Assembly: GCA_910574635.1 (NCBI GenBank)
Contig: CAJTCG010000005.1
Coordinates: 1-64,000, forward strand
Source of the DNA: Oscillospiraceae bacterium
GTDB taxonomy: Bacteria > Bacillota > Clostridia > Oscillospirales > Oscillospiraceae
Direction of reading: 5' to 3'
Length of the DNA: 64,000 nt
The first letter of the stretch is position 1. Each line of letters starts with the position of its first letter. Of this stretch, positions 32,797 through 40,608 are shown piece by piece. A program made the position numbers and the translations under genes. The notes under the pieces were generated by a model. It searched no databases. It was not told the DNA's origin and saw only the letters and a program-made list of their open reading frames with translations.

Positions 32797-32882
32797 AAAA
32801 TGGAACCCCCGGAAGTGTGCGCTTCCGGGGGTTCCGCTTTGGTGAGCCTGGAGTCGTCCTGGGTTTGGTCGGTCTCCGTGGT
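32797..32882 (-). ncRNA. Antisense RNA antitoxin, unit 2
   Basis: Reverse-strand promoter TTGACT (32917-32912), 17 bases, TATAAT (32894-32889) gives an RNA of about 86 nt ending at the hairpin 32802-32835. It carries complements of GGTGAGCC (32841-32848) and CTGGGTTTGGTC (32859-32870); the matching toxin mRNA sites are 32688-32695 and 32710-32721. The second site is specific to this unit. Confidence 0.72.
32802..32835 (+). terminator. Shared bidirectional terminator, unit 2
   Basis: A 14-bp stem identical to that of unit 1 (32802-32815 with 32822-32835), loop TGTGCG, AAAAT on the left side. Confidence 0.8.
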
Positions 32883-32927
32883 GCTTTTATTATAGCGCCC
32901 CGGAGGCGGGAAGTCAAGGGCGGATTT

Positions 32928-33569
32928 TCACTCCGCCCGGCGGGGCCGGTTCCCCAGCAGGGCGTCGTAGGACCGGGAGACGCCGGGCCAGTCCACCTTC
33001 CGCCACCAGCCCTCGAAGTAGTCCGGGCGGCGGTTCTGGTAGTCCAGGTAATAGGCGTGCTCCCACACGTCGCAAAGAAGCAGGGGGACCAGGGGGAGGG
33101 GCACGTCCTGGTTGGGGGTCTTGACCACGGAGAGCCGCCCCTCGCTGTCGCTGACCAGCCAGGCCCAGCCGGAGCCGAACTGCCCTAGGGCGGCGTTCTT
33201 CATGGTGGCCTTTAGGCCCTCCAGGTCCCCGAAGTCCCGGGCCGCAGCGTCCGCCAGGGGGCCCATGGGAGAGGAGGCGGGGCCGGGGGCCAGAGTTTTG
33301 AAATAGAGGTCGTGGTTGTAAACGCCCCCGGCGTTGTTCCGCACGCCCTGGCGGATGTCCTCCGGCAGGCGGGGCCACTCCTGTACTAAGCGCTCCAGGG
33401 GCCAGTCCTGGACCTCCGGGTGCGTCTCCAGGAGCTTGTTCAGGTTGTCGATATAGGTTTGAAAGTGCTTGTCGTGGTGGAAATGCAGCGTTCGCTCCCC
33501 GATCTCCGGCAGAAGGGCGTCGTAGCCGTAGGGCAGAGGCGGCAGGGCGAAGGGGTAATGTGCTTCCAT
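32928..33569 (-). CDS. Fe/Mn superoxide dismutase
   Basis: A 213-residue enzyme that dismutates superoxide. Metal ligands are in LHFHHDKHFQTYIDNLN (His near 30), GVYNHDLYFKTL (His near 85) and CDVWEHAYYLDYQNRRPDY (Asp and His near 170). The length and order are those of the cytoplasmic Fe/Mn family; Fe and Mn forms cannot be told apart reliably here. AAAGGAG precedes the ATG at 33569. Presence of SOD in an anaerobe agrees with the peroxide-reducing genes at 17.5-18.2 kb. Its last codons are duplicated at 32553-32587. Confidence 0.95.
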   Translation of the reverse strand: MEAHYPFALPPLPYGYDALLPEIGERTLHFHHDKHFQTYIDNLNKLLETHPEVQDWPLERLVQEWPRLPEDIRQGVRNNAGGVYNHDLYFKTLAPGPASSPMGPLADAAARDFGDLEGLKATMKNAALGQFGSGWAWLVSDSEGRLSVVKTPNQDVPLPLVPLLLCDVWEHAYYLDYQNRRPDYFEGWWRKVDWPGVSRSYDALLGNRPRRAE

Positions 33570-33736
33570 AGGGTTCTCCTTTCATGGCGATTGCTTCGTA
33601 TAGTATATGTGAAGGGCGGGCCTGGCATACAGAGAGAAAATTTTGAAAAAATTTCTGCAAAGTTTGGAACAAACGCCATCGCTCCATCGTCTATAATAGG
33701 GGAAACCAAAGACGGCACAGGAAAGAAGAGAGAAGC

Positions 33737-34207
33737 ATGAAGCAGTTTATCTGGATGCTCTGCGGGATCTTTGTCTCCGGGCTGCTGCTGGGGACCCTCA
33801 GCGCCTGCGGGGCGGACCAATTCAGCACATGCGTGATCACCACGGAGAAGGCCTCCCCCGCCCAGGAGGCGGCCCCCGCTCCGGCGGATCAGCCGGAGGA
33901 CCAACCCGCGCCGGAGGACGCCCCCAAACCCGGGGCCTCCATCACCGCCGAGGAGGACCAGGCCCGGATGCTGGCTTACGGCAAGGCCTTGTGGGACATG
34001 TACCTGCTGGGCCTCCGCCCCGATGGGGAGGAGCTGGAGCGCGCCGCGGACCTGGGCCCCGCCGAGGGGAACCGCTTCGCCATCGCCGATGTGAACGGCG
34101 GCGGGGCGGAGCCCCTGAAGATTCCCTATCGCCACCTGGAGGAGGTGAGCATCTCCGATCTGGGCTGCCCCAGGCCGGAGGTAACGTACCCAGAACCTGT
34201 TGGATAA
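33737..34207 (+). CDS. Small lipoprotein, unknown function
   Basis: A 156-residue exported protein with a lipobox (LGTLSAC, Cys near 24), then a Pro/Ala/Glu/Asp-rich spacer (about 40-75) and a soluble domain of about 75 residues. No family is recognised. TATAAT at 33692-33697 may be its -10. It precedes the copper-amine-oxidase-like gene by 33 bases and may be co-transcribed. Confidence 0.65.
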   Translation: MKQFIWMLCGIFVSGLLLGTLSACGADQFSTCVITTEKASPAQEAAPAPADQPEDQPAPEDAPKPGASITAEEDQARMLAYGKALWDMYLLGLRPDGEELERAADLGPAEGNRFAIADVNGGGAEPLKIPYRHLEEVSISDLGCPRPEVTYPEPVG

Positions 34208-34240
34208 CCGATGAAACATAAATATAAGGAGGAAATTACA

Positions 34241-35230
34241 ATGAAAAAATTACTGTCTGTACTGCTGGCCCTGGCGGCCCTGTCCGCCGCGCTGTGCGTC
34301 ACCGCCGCTGCGGCGGAGACCGCCCCCGCGGCGGAAGAGCCCGAGAAGCTCCCCCCCTTCGTCCAGGTCTGGGGCAAGGTCTCCCCCTGGGAGGGGGAGG
34401 GCATTTACCTCAAGAACGACGACAAGGACAGCCATTTGAATGAAGTGGTCATCCACCCCGGCGACGCTCCGGCGGTGGACGGGGGCACGGGCCTGCCCCT
34501 GGATTTGGAGAAGGTGAAGGAGGGGGACACCCTCTATGTCTGGACAGGCCCCGCCATGGCGCTGAGCCTGCCGCCCCAGATGTCCGTCCTGGTGATTGTG
34601 GGCAATGTTCCCGCCGGCGCCGCCGCGCCGGAGTTTTGTGAAATCGCCCGGCGGGCCGTGTCTCCCGCCCCCGGCGATAAGGGCAACCCCACCTTCGCGC
34701 TTACCGGCGGCGAAACGCTGGAGGTGACGGACAAGACCGTCTACACCCCCTGGCTGACCCGCCAGATGGTGCGGATGGAGGACCTGAACCCCGGCGACCG
34801 GGCGCTGGTCTGGAAGGACAAAAACGGCGCGGCGGAGAAGGTCCAGCTCCTCCCCAGCGTGTATCAGGGCTATGTCTCCACCTTCGCCACCATGCACGAC
34901 GTGCGCATCGCGGTCAACGGCGGCTTTGACGCGGAGCGGGACCAGGGGGTTCCCCAGTTCTCCGGCCAGCGGACGGACAAGGGCGTGATGGCCCCCATCC
35001 GGGGCGTTGCCGAGGCCGCCGGGTATGAGGTCCGCTGGGACAAGGCCCTGGGCGTTGTGGTGAGCCGGGACGGCGAGACGGTCTTCTCCGTCCAGCCCGG
35101 CGCGGAGACGGTCCAGACACCCGAAGGGGAGGGCTATCTCTCCGCCCCCTGCCTTAAGGAGGGCGGCACCACCTACCTGCCTCTGGAGGATCTGTGCCAT
35201 TGGCTGAACCTGTACTGCTCCTGGGGATAA
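34241..35230 (+). CDS. Exported protein with copper amine oxidase N-terminal-like domain
   Basis: A 329-residue secreted protein with signal peptide (KKLLSVLLALAALSAALCVTAAAA). The last 110 residues have the stalk-domain pattern of copper amine oxidase N-terminal domains (VNGGFDAERD, APIRGVAEAAGYEVRWDKALGVVVSRDGETVFSVQPG, YLPLEDLCHWL), which in Clostridia are surface modules and not oxidases. The first part resembles NTF-like beta segments with no known motif. AAGGAGG precedes the ATG. Confidence 0.75.
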   Translation: MKKLLSVLLALAALSAALCVTAAAAETAPAAEEPEKLPPFVQVWGKVSPWEGEGIYLKNDDKDSHLNEVVIHPGDAPAVDGGTGLPLDLEKVKEGDTLYVWTGPAMALSLPPQMSVLVIVGNVPAGAAAPEFCEIARRAVSPAPGDKGNPTFALTGGETLEVTDKTVYTPWLTRQMVRMEDLNPGDRALVWKDKNGAAEKVQLLPSVYQGYVSTFATMHDVRIAVNGGFDAERDQGVPQFSGQRTDKGVMAPIRGVAEAAGYEVRWDKALGVVVSRDGETVFSVQPGAETVQTPEGEGYLSAPCLKEGGTTYLPLEDLCHWLNLYCSWG

Positions 35231-35257
35231 GGGCTTTTCTGAACAGAATGAAAAGGG

Positions 35258-35303
35258 AAACTGCGCCGGCAACGGAAAGGTTCGTTGCCGGCGCAGTTTT
35301 TTC
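35258..35303 (+). terminator. Intrinsic terminator
   Basis: A 17-bp stem (35258-35274 with 35283-35299) followed by a U-run; it ends the 33737-35230 transcript. Confidence 0.92.
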
Positions 35304-35342
35304 GCAATATCCAAGCTTGGTAACGCGTTAAAGTTCTCTTTG

Positions 35343-35372
35343 CTTACTTTTTCTTTCAAGAAAAAGTAAGCT
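35343..35372 (-). repeat. A/T-rich hairpin overlapping the serine hydrolase stop codon
   Basis: GCTTACTTTTTCTT, TC loop and its exact complement form a 14-bp stem; the stop codon TGA of the reverse-strand gene lies in the loop and last codons. The CTTTTTCTT/AAGAAAAAG core resembles hairpins at 55617-55650 and 56097-56131, suggesting a repeat family that may also terminate transcription. Confidence 0.7.
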
Positions 35373-37422
35373 CAAACCGCGCGCCGGGGTCTCCGGCAAA
35401 GACGATCAGGCCGTCCTTGGACAGCTTGGCGGACGTGTCGTCCCACAAAACGGAGGAGGCCGTAAGCTTGCCCTTGGCGTCGTAAACCCAGAAGCCCGCA
35501 TCCTTGGGCATCTGGACGGTCATGGTCTTTCCGCCGGCGCTGTCCCCCACCTTGTACCAGCGGGCGTATCCGTCGGGCTGGATGGTGGAGGCGGCCTTGC
35601 CCTCGCTTCCGGTGGAGAGGGTGGGGACGGCGTTCATGTCCATGTAGACGCCGCCGCTGGACTGATAGAACCAGAGGTTCCCCTTCGCGTCCCGGCGGAG
35701 CTCGATGTCGGAGCCGTCCCGGCTGCCGGTGCCGGGGACCTGGGTGGCGAAGCGGGCGTGGGTCTCGTCCTCAATGCGCAAAGAGCCAATGTAGCCGGGG
35801 GCGCTTTTCACCGCGCCGCCATCCACCTGGAGCAGGGCTCCCAAAGACGCGTAGACCTGGGAGCTGTAACGCTCGTTCATGGGCAGGACGGCCCCGCCCA
35901 TGATGGACTCCCATTTCTCCTGGAGGGCCGGGTCAATGTTGTTCTCCGGCAGCTTCATGGCAACGTAGTTGGACGTGGGCAGATACCCAAGGCCGGAGAG
36001 GTCCGCGAAGGCCCACTGGTAGAGGTAAGTCTCGCCGTTGTCCTCCTCCACCAGCCGGAGGGCGGAGGTTCCTCCCCCGTCCCGGAAGGTGCCGTCACTG
36101 TAATAGTAGAAGGTCCGGGGCGGGAAGTCCGGCGTGGCGGGGTAGCGCATGGTCAGGGTCCCGTCCTCGCTGAGCTCCACCTGATAGACCGTCAGGGAGC
36201 CGTAATAGCCCGCGTGGTCCAAAAGCTCCTTCGGCATGGGGGCCTTCTCGGCGGCGGGGAGCCGGAGGCGGAGCTCCACCACCTCTTCCTTCTCCCGGAG
36301 GACCGACAGCAGCATCTGAGAGGCGGCCATCTCGTTGTAGGTGGAGACGCCGCCGGAGCTGAGCACCGCCGCCGCCAGCTTGTACTCCGGCAGCACCACC
36401 AGCCCGGCGTGGTAATACTGGGTGTCGCCGCCCTTCACCAGGGCGGTGATGCCGTTTTCCGAGAAGGGGTACCACTCCACGCAGTCCCAGCCCAGGCCGT
36501 AGGACAGGGCGTCGGGGCCCTCCTCGGGCCAGAGGCCGTTGGCGTACTCCGGGGCGGCCATGGCGTCCAGGGAGGCCTTTTTCAGCAGCGTGGACTTGGT
36601 GAGGGACCCGCCGAAGGCGGCCACATCCTCCGCCGTGGCGTAGAGCCCGCCCGCGCCGACCACGCCCAGGCAGTCCTTGGGCAGGGGGCGCGTGTCCCCG
36701 GCCTGGAAGATGTCCGCCCGGCGGCTTTCAAACTGGTCGGAGGGGAAATAGGTTTCCTTCAAGCCGGCGGGGTCAAAGATGTGCTCCCGGAGGTATTCCT
36801 CAAAGCTCACGCCGGAAACGGCCTCCACCACCAGTTCCGCCAGGGTGAAGCCGTCGTTGCAGTAGACGCTGAACGCGCCGGGGTCCGCCTTGAGGCGCTG
36901 CCCGGCCAGGCAGTTTAAAAGCTCGTCGGTAGCGATGGGGCTGGGGTCGTCGAAGAGCATGCCGCTGGTGAAGGAGGAGCCCATCAGGCCGGAGGAGTGG
37001 TTCAGCAGCATCCGCACGGTGATGTCCTTATACCGGGGGTCCGCCATCTTGAAGGCGGGCAGGTACTTCACCACCGGCGTGTCCAGCTCCAGCTTTCCCG
37101 CCTCCGCCAGCTGCATGACGGCCACGGTGGTGTAGATCTTGCTGACGGAGCCCGCGCCGTAGACGGGGCTTTCCCCCTTCAGCGGCTCGGCGCCGCCGTC
37201 CCCCTTGGCAATCTGGGAGCCGGAGGAGATGATTTTTCCGTCCTGCCAGACGGCCCAGCTGGCCTGGGTGGCCTGGCCGTAGGTCATGGCGCTGTTGACG
37301 GTGGCCCGGGCGGCCTCGTCCAGGGCCGTCCCGCTCTCCGCCGCCGAAACGGGGAGGATGAGGCTCAGGCTCAGGACCAGGGCCAGCAGCAGGGCGCTGA
37401 GGGTCTTGGTGTTTTGTTTCAT
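35356..37422 (-). CDS. Exported class C beta-lactamase-like serine hydrolase
   Basis: A 688-residue secreted protein. The signal peptide (TLSALLLALVLSLSLILPVSA) is followed by a beta-lactamase/transpeptidase fold with S-x-x-K in GAGSVSKIYTT (about residue 70), Y-x-N in FSVYCNDGF (about 165) and the KTG-equivalent near VKGGDTQYYHAG (about 330). The remaining 300 residues are a beta-rich C-terminal region with no known motif. Such proteins are D-peptidases, esterases or penicillin-binding enzymes acting outside the membrane; lactamase activity is not implied. GGAAAGGAAACC precedes the ATG at 37422. Confidence 0.86.
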   Translation of the reverse strand: MKQNTKTLSALLLALVLSLSLILPVSAAESGTALDEAARATVNSAMTYGQATQASWAVWQDGKIISSGSQIAKGDGGAEPLKGESPVYGAGSVSKIYTTVAVMQLAEAGKLELDTPVVKYLPAFKMADPRYKDITVRMLLNHSSGLMGSSFTSGMLFDDPSPIATDELLNCLAGQRLKADPGAFSVYCNDGFTLAELVVEAVSGVSFEEYLREHIFDPAGLKETYFPSDQFESRRADIFQAGDTRPLPKDCLGVVGAGGLYATAEDVAAFGGSLTKSTLLKKASLDAMAAPEYANGLWPEEGPDALSYGLGWDCVEWYPFSENGITALVKGGDTQYYHAGLVVLPEYKLAAAVLSSGGVSTYNEMAASQMLLSVLREKEEVVELRLRLPAAEKAPMPKELLDHAGYYGSLTVYQVELSEDGTLTMRYPATPDFPPRTFYYYSDGTFRDGGGTSALRLVEEDNGETYLYQWAFADLSGLGYLPTSNYVAMKLPENNIDPALQEKWESIMGGAVLPMNERYSSQVYASLGALLQVDGGAVKSAPGYIGSLRIEDETHARFATQVPGTGSRDGSDIELRRDAKGNLWFYQSSGGVYMDMNAVPTLSTGSEGKAASTIQPDGYARWYKVGDSAGGKTMTVQMPKDAGFWVYDAKGKLTASSVLWDDTSAKLSKDGLIVFAGDPGARFELTFS

Positions 37423-37479
37423 GTTGGTTTCCTTTCCCGCCCCGGGGGAAACCGGGGCGTCTTTGTGGGATGCCCTCTT

Positions 37480-37510
37480 AGGATACACCTTCCACCAGGG
37501 GGAATGTCAA
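37480..37510 (-). promoter_or_regulatory. Promoter for the serine hydrolase
   Basis: Reverse strand TTGACA (37510-37505), 19 bases, TATCCT (37485-37480). A GC-rich hairpin CGCCCCGG/CCGGGGCG lies in the leader near 37438-37459. Confidence 0.5.
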
Positions 37511-37580
37511 GGGGGTACCGGTGAAAAGTGTAAATTTCGTCCTGGGATGCCGGGAGGGAGACGAAAATTTATAAAAAGGC

Positions 37581-37609
37581 TTGCGCTTTTTCATGAGCTG
37601 TGGTATATT
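37581..37609 (+). promoter_or_regulatory. Promoter of the rimP-ribF operon
   Basis: TTGCGC (37581-37586), 17 bases, TATATT (37604-37609). Confidence 0.75.
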
Positions 37610-37643
37610 GCATATATTAGAGTAAGATGGAAGCTAAGGTAAG

Positions 37644-37672
37644 GAGTGGACCGGCGGTCCGCTCTTTCTTTT
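37644..37672 (+). promoter_or_regulatory. Terminator-like leader hairpin before rimP
   Basis: A 9-bp stem GAGTGGACC (37644-37652) with GGTCCGCTC (37656-37664), loop GGC, is followed by TTTCTTTT. It sits in the 5' leader between promoter and rimP and so may be an attenuator of the operon, as reported for rimP leaders in other Firmicutes. Confidence 0.6.
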
Positions 37673-37716
37673 GGCAATTTTCCCTTCCTCAAAATGGTTT
37701 GGAGGGCCGTCCATTT

Positions 37717-38178
37717 ATGAAGAAAATTACCGAACTGACCGCGGAGCTGGCCGCTCCCGCTATCGAGGAGGCGGGCTGCACCCTCTGGGATGTGGAATAT
37801 GTCAAGGAGGGCGGGACGTGGTACCTCCGGGTCCTCCTGGACAAGGAGGGCGGCGTGGACATCCTGGACTGCGAGGCCGTGTCCCGGAAGCTCTCGGACC
37901 TTCTGGACGAGGCGGACCCCATCGAGGGGAGCTATACCCTGGAGGTGGGCTCCGCCGGGGCGGAGCGGGCTTTGAAGCGGCCCGGGGATTTCGCCCAATT
38001 CATGGGCAGTCCCGTGCTGGTGAAGCTTTACCGCGCCATGGAGGGGCGGAAGGAGATTCCCGGCGTCCTGACGGCCTATGACCCGGAGAGCGGGGCCGTT
38101 ACCGTGGAGGCGGGGGGAGCGGTCCGGACCTTCGAGAAGAAGGACGTGGCCCTGGTCCGCCTGCGGGTGGAATTTTAA
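37717..38178 (+). CDS. rimP: Ribosome maturation factor RimP
   Basis: A 153-residue protein for 30S subunit maturation. The N-terminal alpha/beta domain contains the family pattern LWDVEYVKEGGTWYLRVLLDKEGGVDILDCEAVSR, and the C-terminal Sm-like part begins near EVGSAGAERALK-PGDF. It is the first gene in the standard rimP-nusA order. GGAGGG lies ten bases before the ATG at 37717; the longer frame from 37627 runs through the leader hairpin and is rejected. Confidence 0.93.
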   Translation: MKKITELTAELAAPAIEEAGCTLWDVEYVKEGGTWYLRVLLDKEGGVDILDCEAVSRKLSDLLDEADPIEGSYTLEVGSAGAERALKRPGDFAQFMGSPVLVKLYRAMEGRKEIPGVLTAYDPESGAVTVEAGGAVRTFEKKDVALVRLRVEF

Positions 38179-38236
38179 CGGATTGTTTTTTTAAGTGTAT
38201 TTAAGTGTATTTCAGGAATAAGGAGAATCGGCAAAG

Positions 38237-39442
38237 ATGAGAGGCAAGAAGCAGAAAGAACCCGCCGGCATGAACCCGGGGGAGATCTTCGCCGCCCTGG
38301 AGCTGCTGGAGCAGGAACGGGGCATTCCCAAGGAGGCCATGCTGGAAAAGGTCATCAAGGCCATCACCACCGCCTACCAGCGGGACCACAAGGACGTGGA
38401 GGAAGAAAACATCGTCGTGGAGGCGGACGAGATCCACAAGGAGCTGCGCATGTTCATCCGCAAGACCGTGGTGGACGAGGAGGACTATGTGGACCCCTTT
38501 AACGAGATGTCCCTGGAGGAAGCCAAGGCCATCTCCGCCCGGTATGAGATCGGGGACGTGGTGAACATCCCGGTGGACAAGATGGAGTTTGGCCGCATCG
38601 CCGCCGGAAACGGCAAGCAGGTCATTATCCAGGGCCTCCGGGAGGCCGAGCGGGGCAAGGTCTACGACGAGTTCAACTCCAAGCAGCACGAAATCCTCAC
38701 CGGCGTGGTCAGCCGCATCGACCCCCGGAACGGCGCGGCCTCCCTCCGCATCGGCACCGGCGCGGAATCCACCGAGGCGCTGCTGCTGGCCGGGGAGCAG
38801 GTTCCCGGCGAGCCCCTGGAGGAGGGGATGCACGTCAAGGTCTACGTGGTGGATGTGCGCCACTCCACACGGGGGCCCCAGGTGCTCATCTCCCGGACCC
38901 ATCCGGGCCTGGTGAAGCGGCTCTTTGAATTGGAGGTGCCGGAGATTTTCGACGGCTCCGTGGAGGTGCGCTCCATTGCCCGGGAGGCGGGAAGCCGCAC
39001 GAAAATGGCCGTCTGGTCCCGGGAGGAGAACGTGGACCCCATCGGCGCCTGCGTGGGCCCCAGGGGCCAGCGGGTGGCCTCCATCGTCGACGAGCTTAGG
39101 GGGGAGAAGATCGACATCATCAAATGGAGCGAGGACCCCGCCGAGTTCATCGCCGCCGCCCTGGCCCCCGCCGACGTGGTGGAGGTGCGCATGGCGGAAG
39201 AGGGAGTCAAGGCCTGCCGCTGTGTGGTGCCCGACGACCAGTTGTCCCTGGCCATCGGCAAGGAGGGCCAGAACGCCCGCCTGGCCGCCCGGCTGACGGG
39301 ATATAAGATCGACATCAAGCCCCAGAGCTACCAGCCCGGGGAGGATGAGGACGACCTCTTTGCCGCCGCCGCGGCGGAGCGTCCGGCGGCTTTGCAGGAA
39401 GAACCCGGGGACGAAGAGGCCCCGGAGGCCGTCGAGGAGTAA
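38237..39442 (+). CDS. nusA: Transcription termination/antitermination factor NusA
   Basis: A 401-residue RNA-polymerase-binding protein. The N-terminal domain (about 1-130) contacts RNAP; an S1 domain follows (about 135-200, GEILTG-like start in [12 protein letters not shown]); two KH domains carry [25 protein letters not shown] and [24 protein letters not shown] short acidic tail replaces the C-terminal repeats of E. coli NusA, as in Bacillus. A repeated AAGTGTATTT lies in the gap before it (38192-38211 region). Confidence 0.96.
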   Translation: MRGKKQKEPAGMNPGEIFAALELLEQERGIPKEAMLEKVIKAITTAYQRDHKDVEEENIVVEADEIHKELRMFIRKTVVDEEDYVDPFNEMSLEEAKAISARYEIGDVVNIPVDKMEFGRIAAGNGKQVIIQGLREAERGKVYDEFNSKQHEILTGVVSRIDPRNGAASLRIGTGAESTEALLLAGEQVPGEPLEEGMHVKVYVVDVRHSTRGPQVLISRTHPGLVKRLFELEVPEIFDGSVEVRSIAREAGSRTKMAVWSREENVDPIGACVGPRGQRVASIVDELRGEKIDIIKWSEDPAEFIAAALAPADVVEVRMAEEGVKACRCVVPDDQLSLAIGKEGQNARLAARLTGYKIDIKPQSYQPGEDEDDLFAAAAAERPAALQEEPGDEEAPEAVEE

Positions 39443-39490
39443 GCCCGGCGGAGTACCGCCGGATGATTGGATGAGAAAGGGGGGACCCGC

Positions 39491-39763
39491 GTGCCCAAGG
39501 TGAAAAAGATTCCCCAGCGCCAGTGTGTCGGCTGCCGGGAGATGAAGGATAAGAAAGCCCTTTTGCGGGTGGTCCGCTCCCCGGAGGGGGCGGTGAGCCT
39601 GGACTTCACCGGGAAGAAGCCGGGGCGGGGGGCCTATGTGTGCCCGGACCCGGAGTGCCTGAAAAAGGCCCGGAAGTCCCGGGCGCTGGAGCGGGCCTTT
39701 GAGACTGCCATCCCCCCCGAGGTTTACGACGCCATGGAGGCGGAGCTGGGAGGCGGGACATGA
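39491..39763 (+). CDS. rnpM: RNase P modulator RnpM (YlxR)
   Basis: A 90-residue basic protein with the YlxR signature IPQRQCVGCREMKDKKALLRVVR and GKKPGRGAYVCPDPECLKKA. YlxR/RnpM binds the RNase P RNA and tunes its activity. The GTG at 39491 follows AAAGGGGGG by six bases and gives MPKVKKIPQRQ, the usual family start. The last four bases overlap the next gene (ATGA). Confidence 0.9.
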   Translation: MPKVKKIPQRQCVGCREMKDKKALLRVVRSPEGAVSLDFTGKKPGRGAYVCPDPECLKKARKSRALERAFETAIPPEVYDAMEAELGGGT

Positions 39764-40467
39764 GCGGAAACAACGTGTTGTCCCTTTTGGGGCTGGCCCT
39801 CCGGGGCGGGCGGCTGGCGGTGGGCGAGGAGCCTGCGGCCCTGGCCGCCAAGGCCGGACAGGCGCGGCTGCTGCTGACCAGCTCCGACGCGGCGGGGAAC
39901 ACCCTGCGCCGGGCGGAGCACCTGGCGGAAGAGGGCCATTGCCTCCATTTGACGCTCCCCTTTTCCAAGGCGGAGCTGGGCGGGGCCCTGGGCCGGGGCA
40001 GCGCCGCCGTCGCGGCTTTGACCGACACGGGCCTTGCCGCCGCCGTGGCGGAGCGGCTGGCCCAGGCGGACCCGGAACGCTACGGCGAGGCCGCCGCCCG
40101 GATGGAGCTGAAGCGCCGCCGGGCCAAGGAACGGAAGGAGGCCCCCCGCCGGGACCCGCCGAAACGAGAGCCGCCGCAGGGAAGGGACCGCCGCCCGCCC
40201 AAAAGAGCGGAGGGCCGTTCCCCCAGGGATGGGGGGAGGCCGGAGGAGCGCCGGACCGGAAAGCCCCGCCCCTGGGGCGGTGAGCGAACCGGACGCCCTT
40301 ACGGCGGCAAGCCGGGAGAGGGCCGTCCCCGGAGGGGGGACCATCCCGGAGGGCCGCGGCCCGCCGGAGGCCGCGGCGAAAGGCCGGGCCGCCCGCCCCG
40401 GTACGGAGGCAGGGCCGGGCCCAAGCCCCCCCGCGGCGGGGGCCGGGACAAGGGTGGGGGGCGCTGA
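39760..40467 (+). CDS. YlxQ-like L7Ae-family protein with long basic Arg/Gly/Pro tail
   Basis: A 235-residue protein. The first 100 residues are an L7Ae/L30e/YlxQ kink-turn-binding domain (LSLLGLALRGGRLAVGEE, ARLLLTSSDAAGNTLRRAEHLAEE). From about residue 112 the chain becomes an extreme Arg/Pro/Gly/Lys-rich tail of about 120 residues with repeated RRDPPKREPP, GRPYGGKPGEGRPRRGD and PPRGGGRDKGGGR, certain to be disordered. Usual YlxQ proteins are about 100 residues, so the tail is a large addition. The ATG overlaps the rnpM stop. Confidence 0.85.
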   Translation: MSGNNVLSLLGLALRGGRLAVGEEPAALAAKAGQARLLLTSSDAAGNTLRRAEHLAEEGHCLHLTLPFSKAELGGALGRGSAAVAALTDTGLAAAVAERLAQADPERYGEAAARMELKRRRAKERKEAPRRDPPKREPPQGRDRRPPKRAEGRSPRDGGRPEERRTGKPRPWGGERTGRPYGGKPGEGRPRRGDHPGGPRPAGGRGERPGRPPRYGGRAGPKPPRGGGRDKGGGR

Positions 40468-40608
40468 GGTGCCGCCCCGGACGAAAGGGCCCCGGGGGCC
40501 TATCCATTTCCATAAAATTTCTCCGATCCCGAGTCCGTCTGAAAGCCGGCGGCGGGTGCGCCGGTTTTCAAACGGGCTTCTGGAGAGGAACAGAACGAGG
40601 TGTTTTAT

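Larger units (their letters stand above)
32254..32953 (+). repeat. Tandem duplication of the toxin-antitoxin unit
   Basis: Two units of about 333 bases (about 32254-32587 and 32620-32953, offset 366) share promoter, leader, toxin 3' part, terminator and antisense promoter. Unit 1 ends in about 35 bases that match the last codons of the superoxide dismutase gene next to unit 2, which shows unit 1 is the derived copy. Confidence 0.85.
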
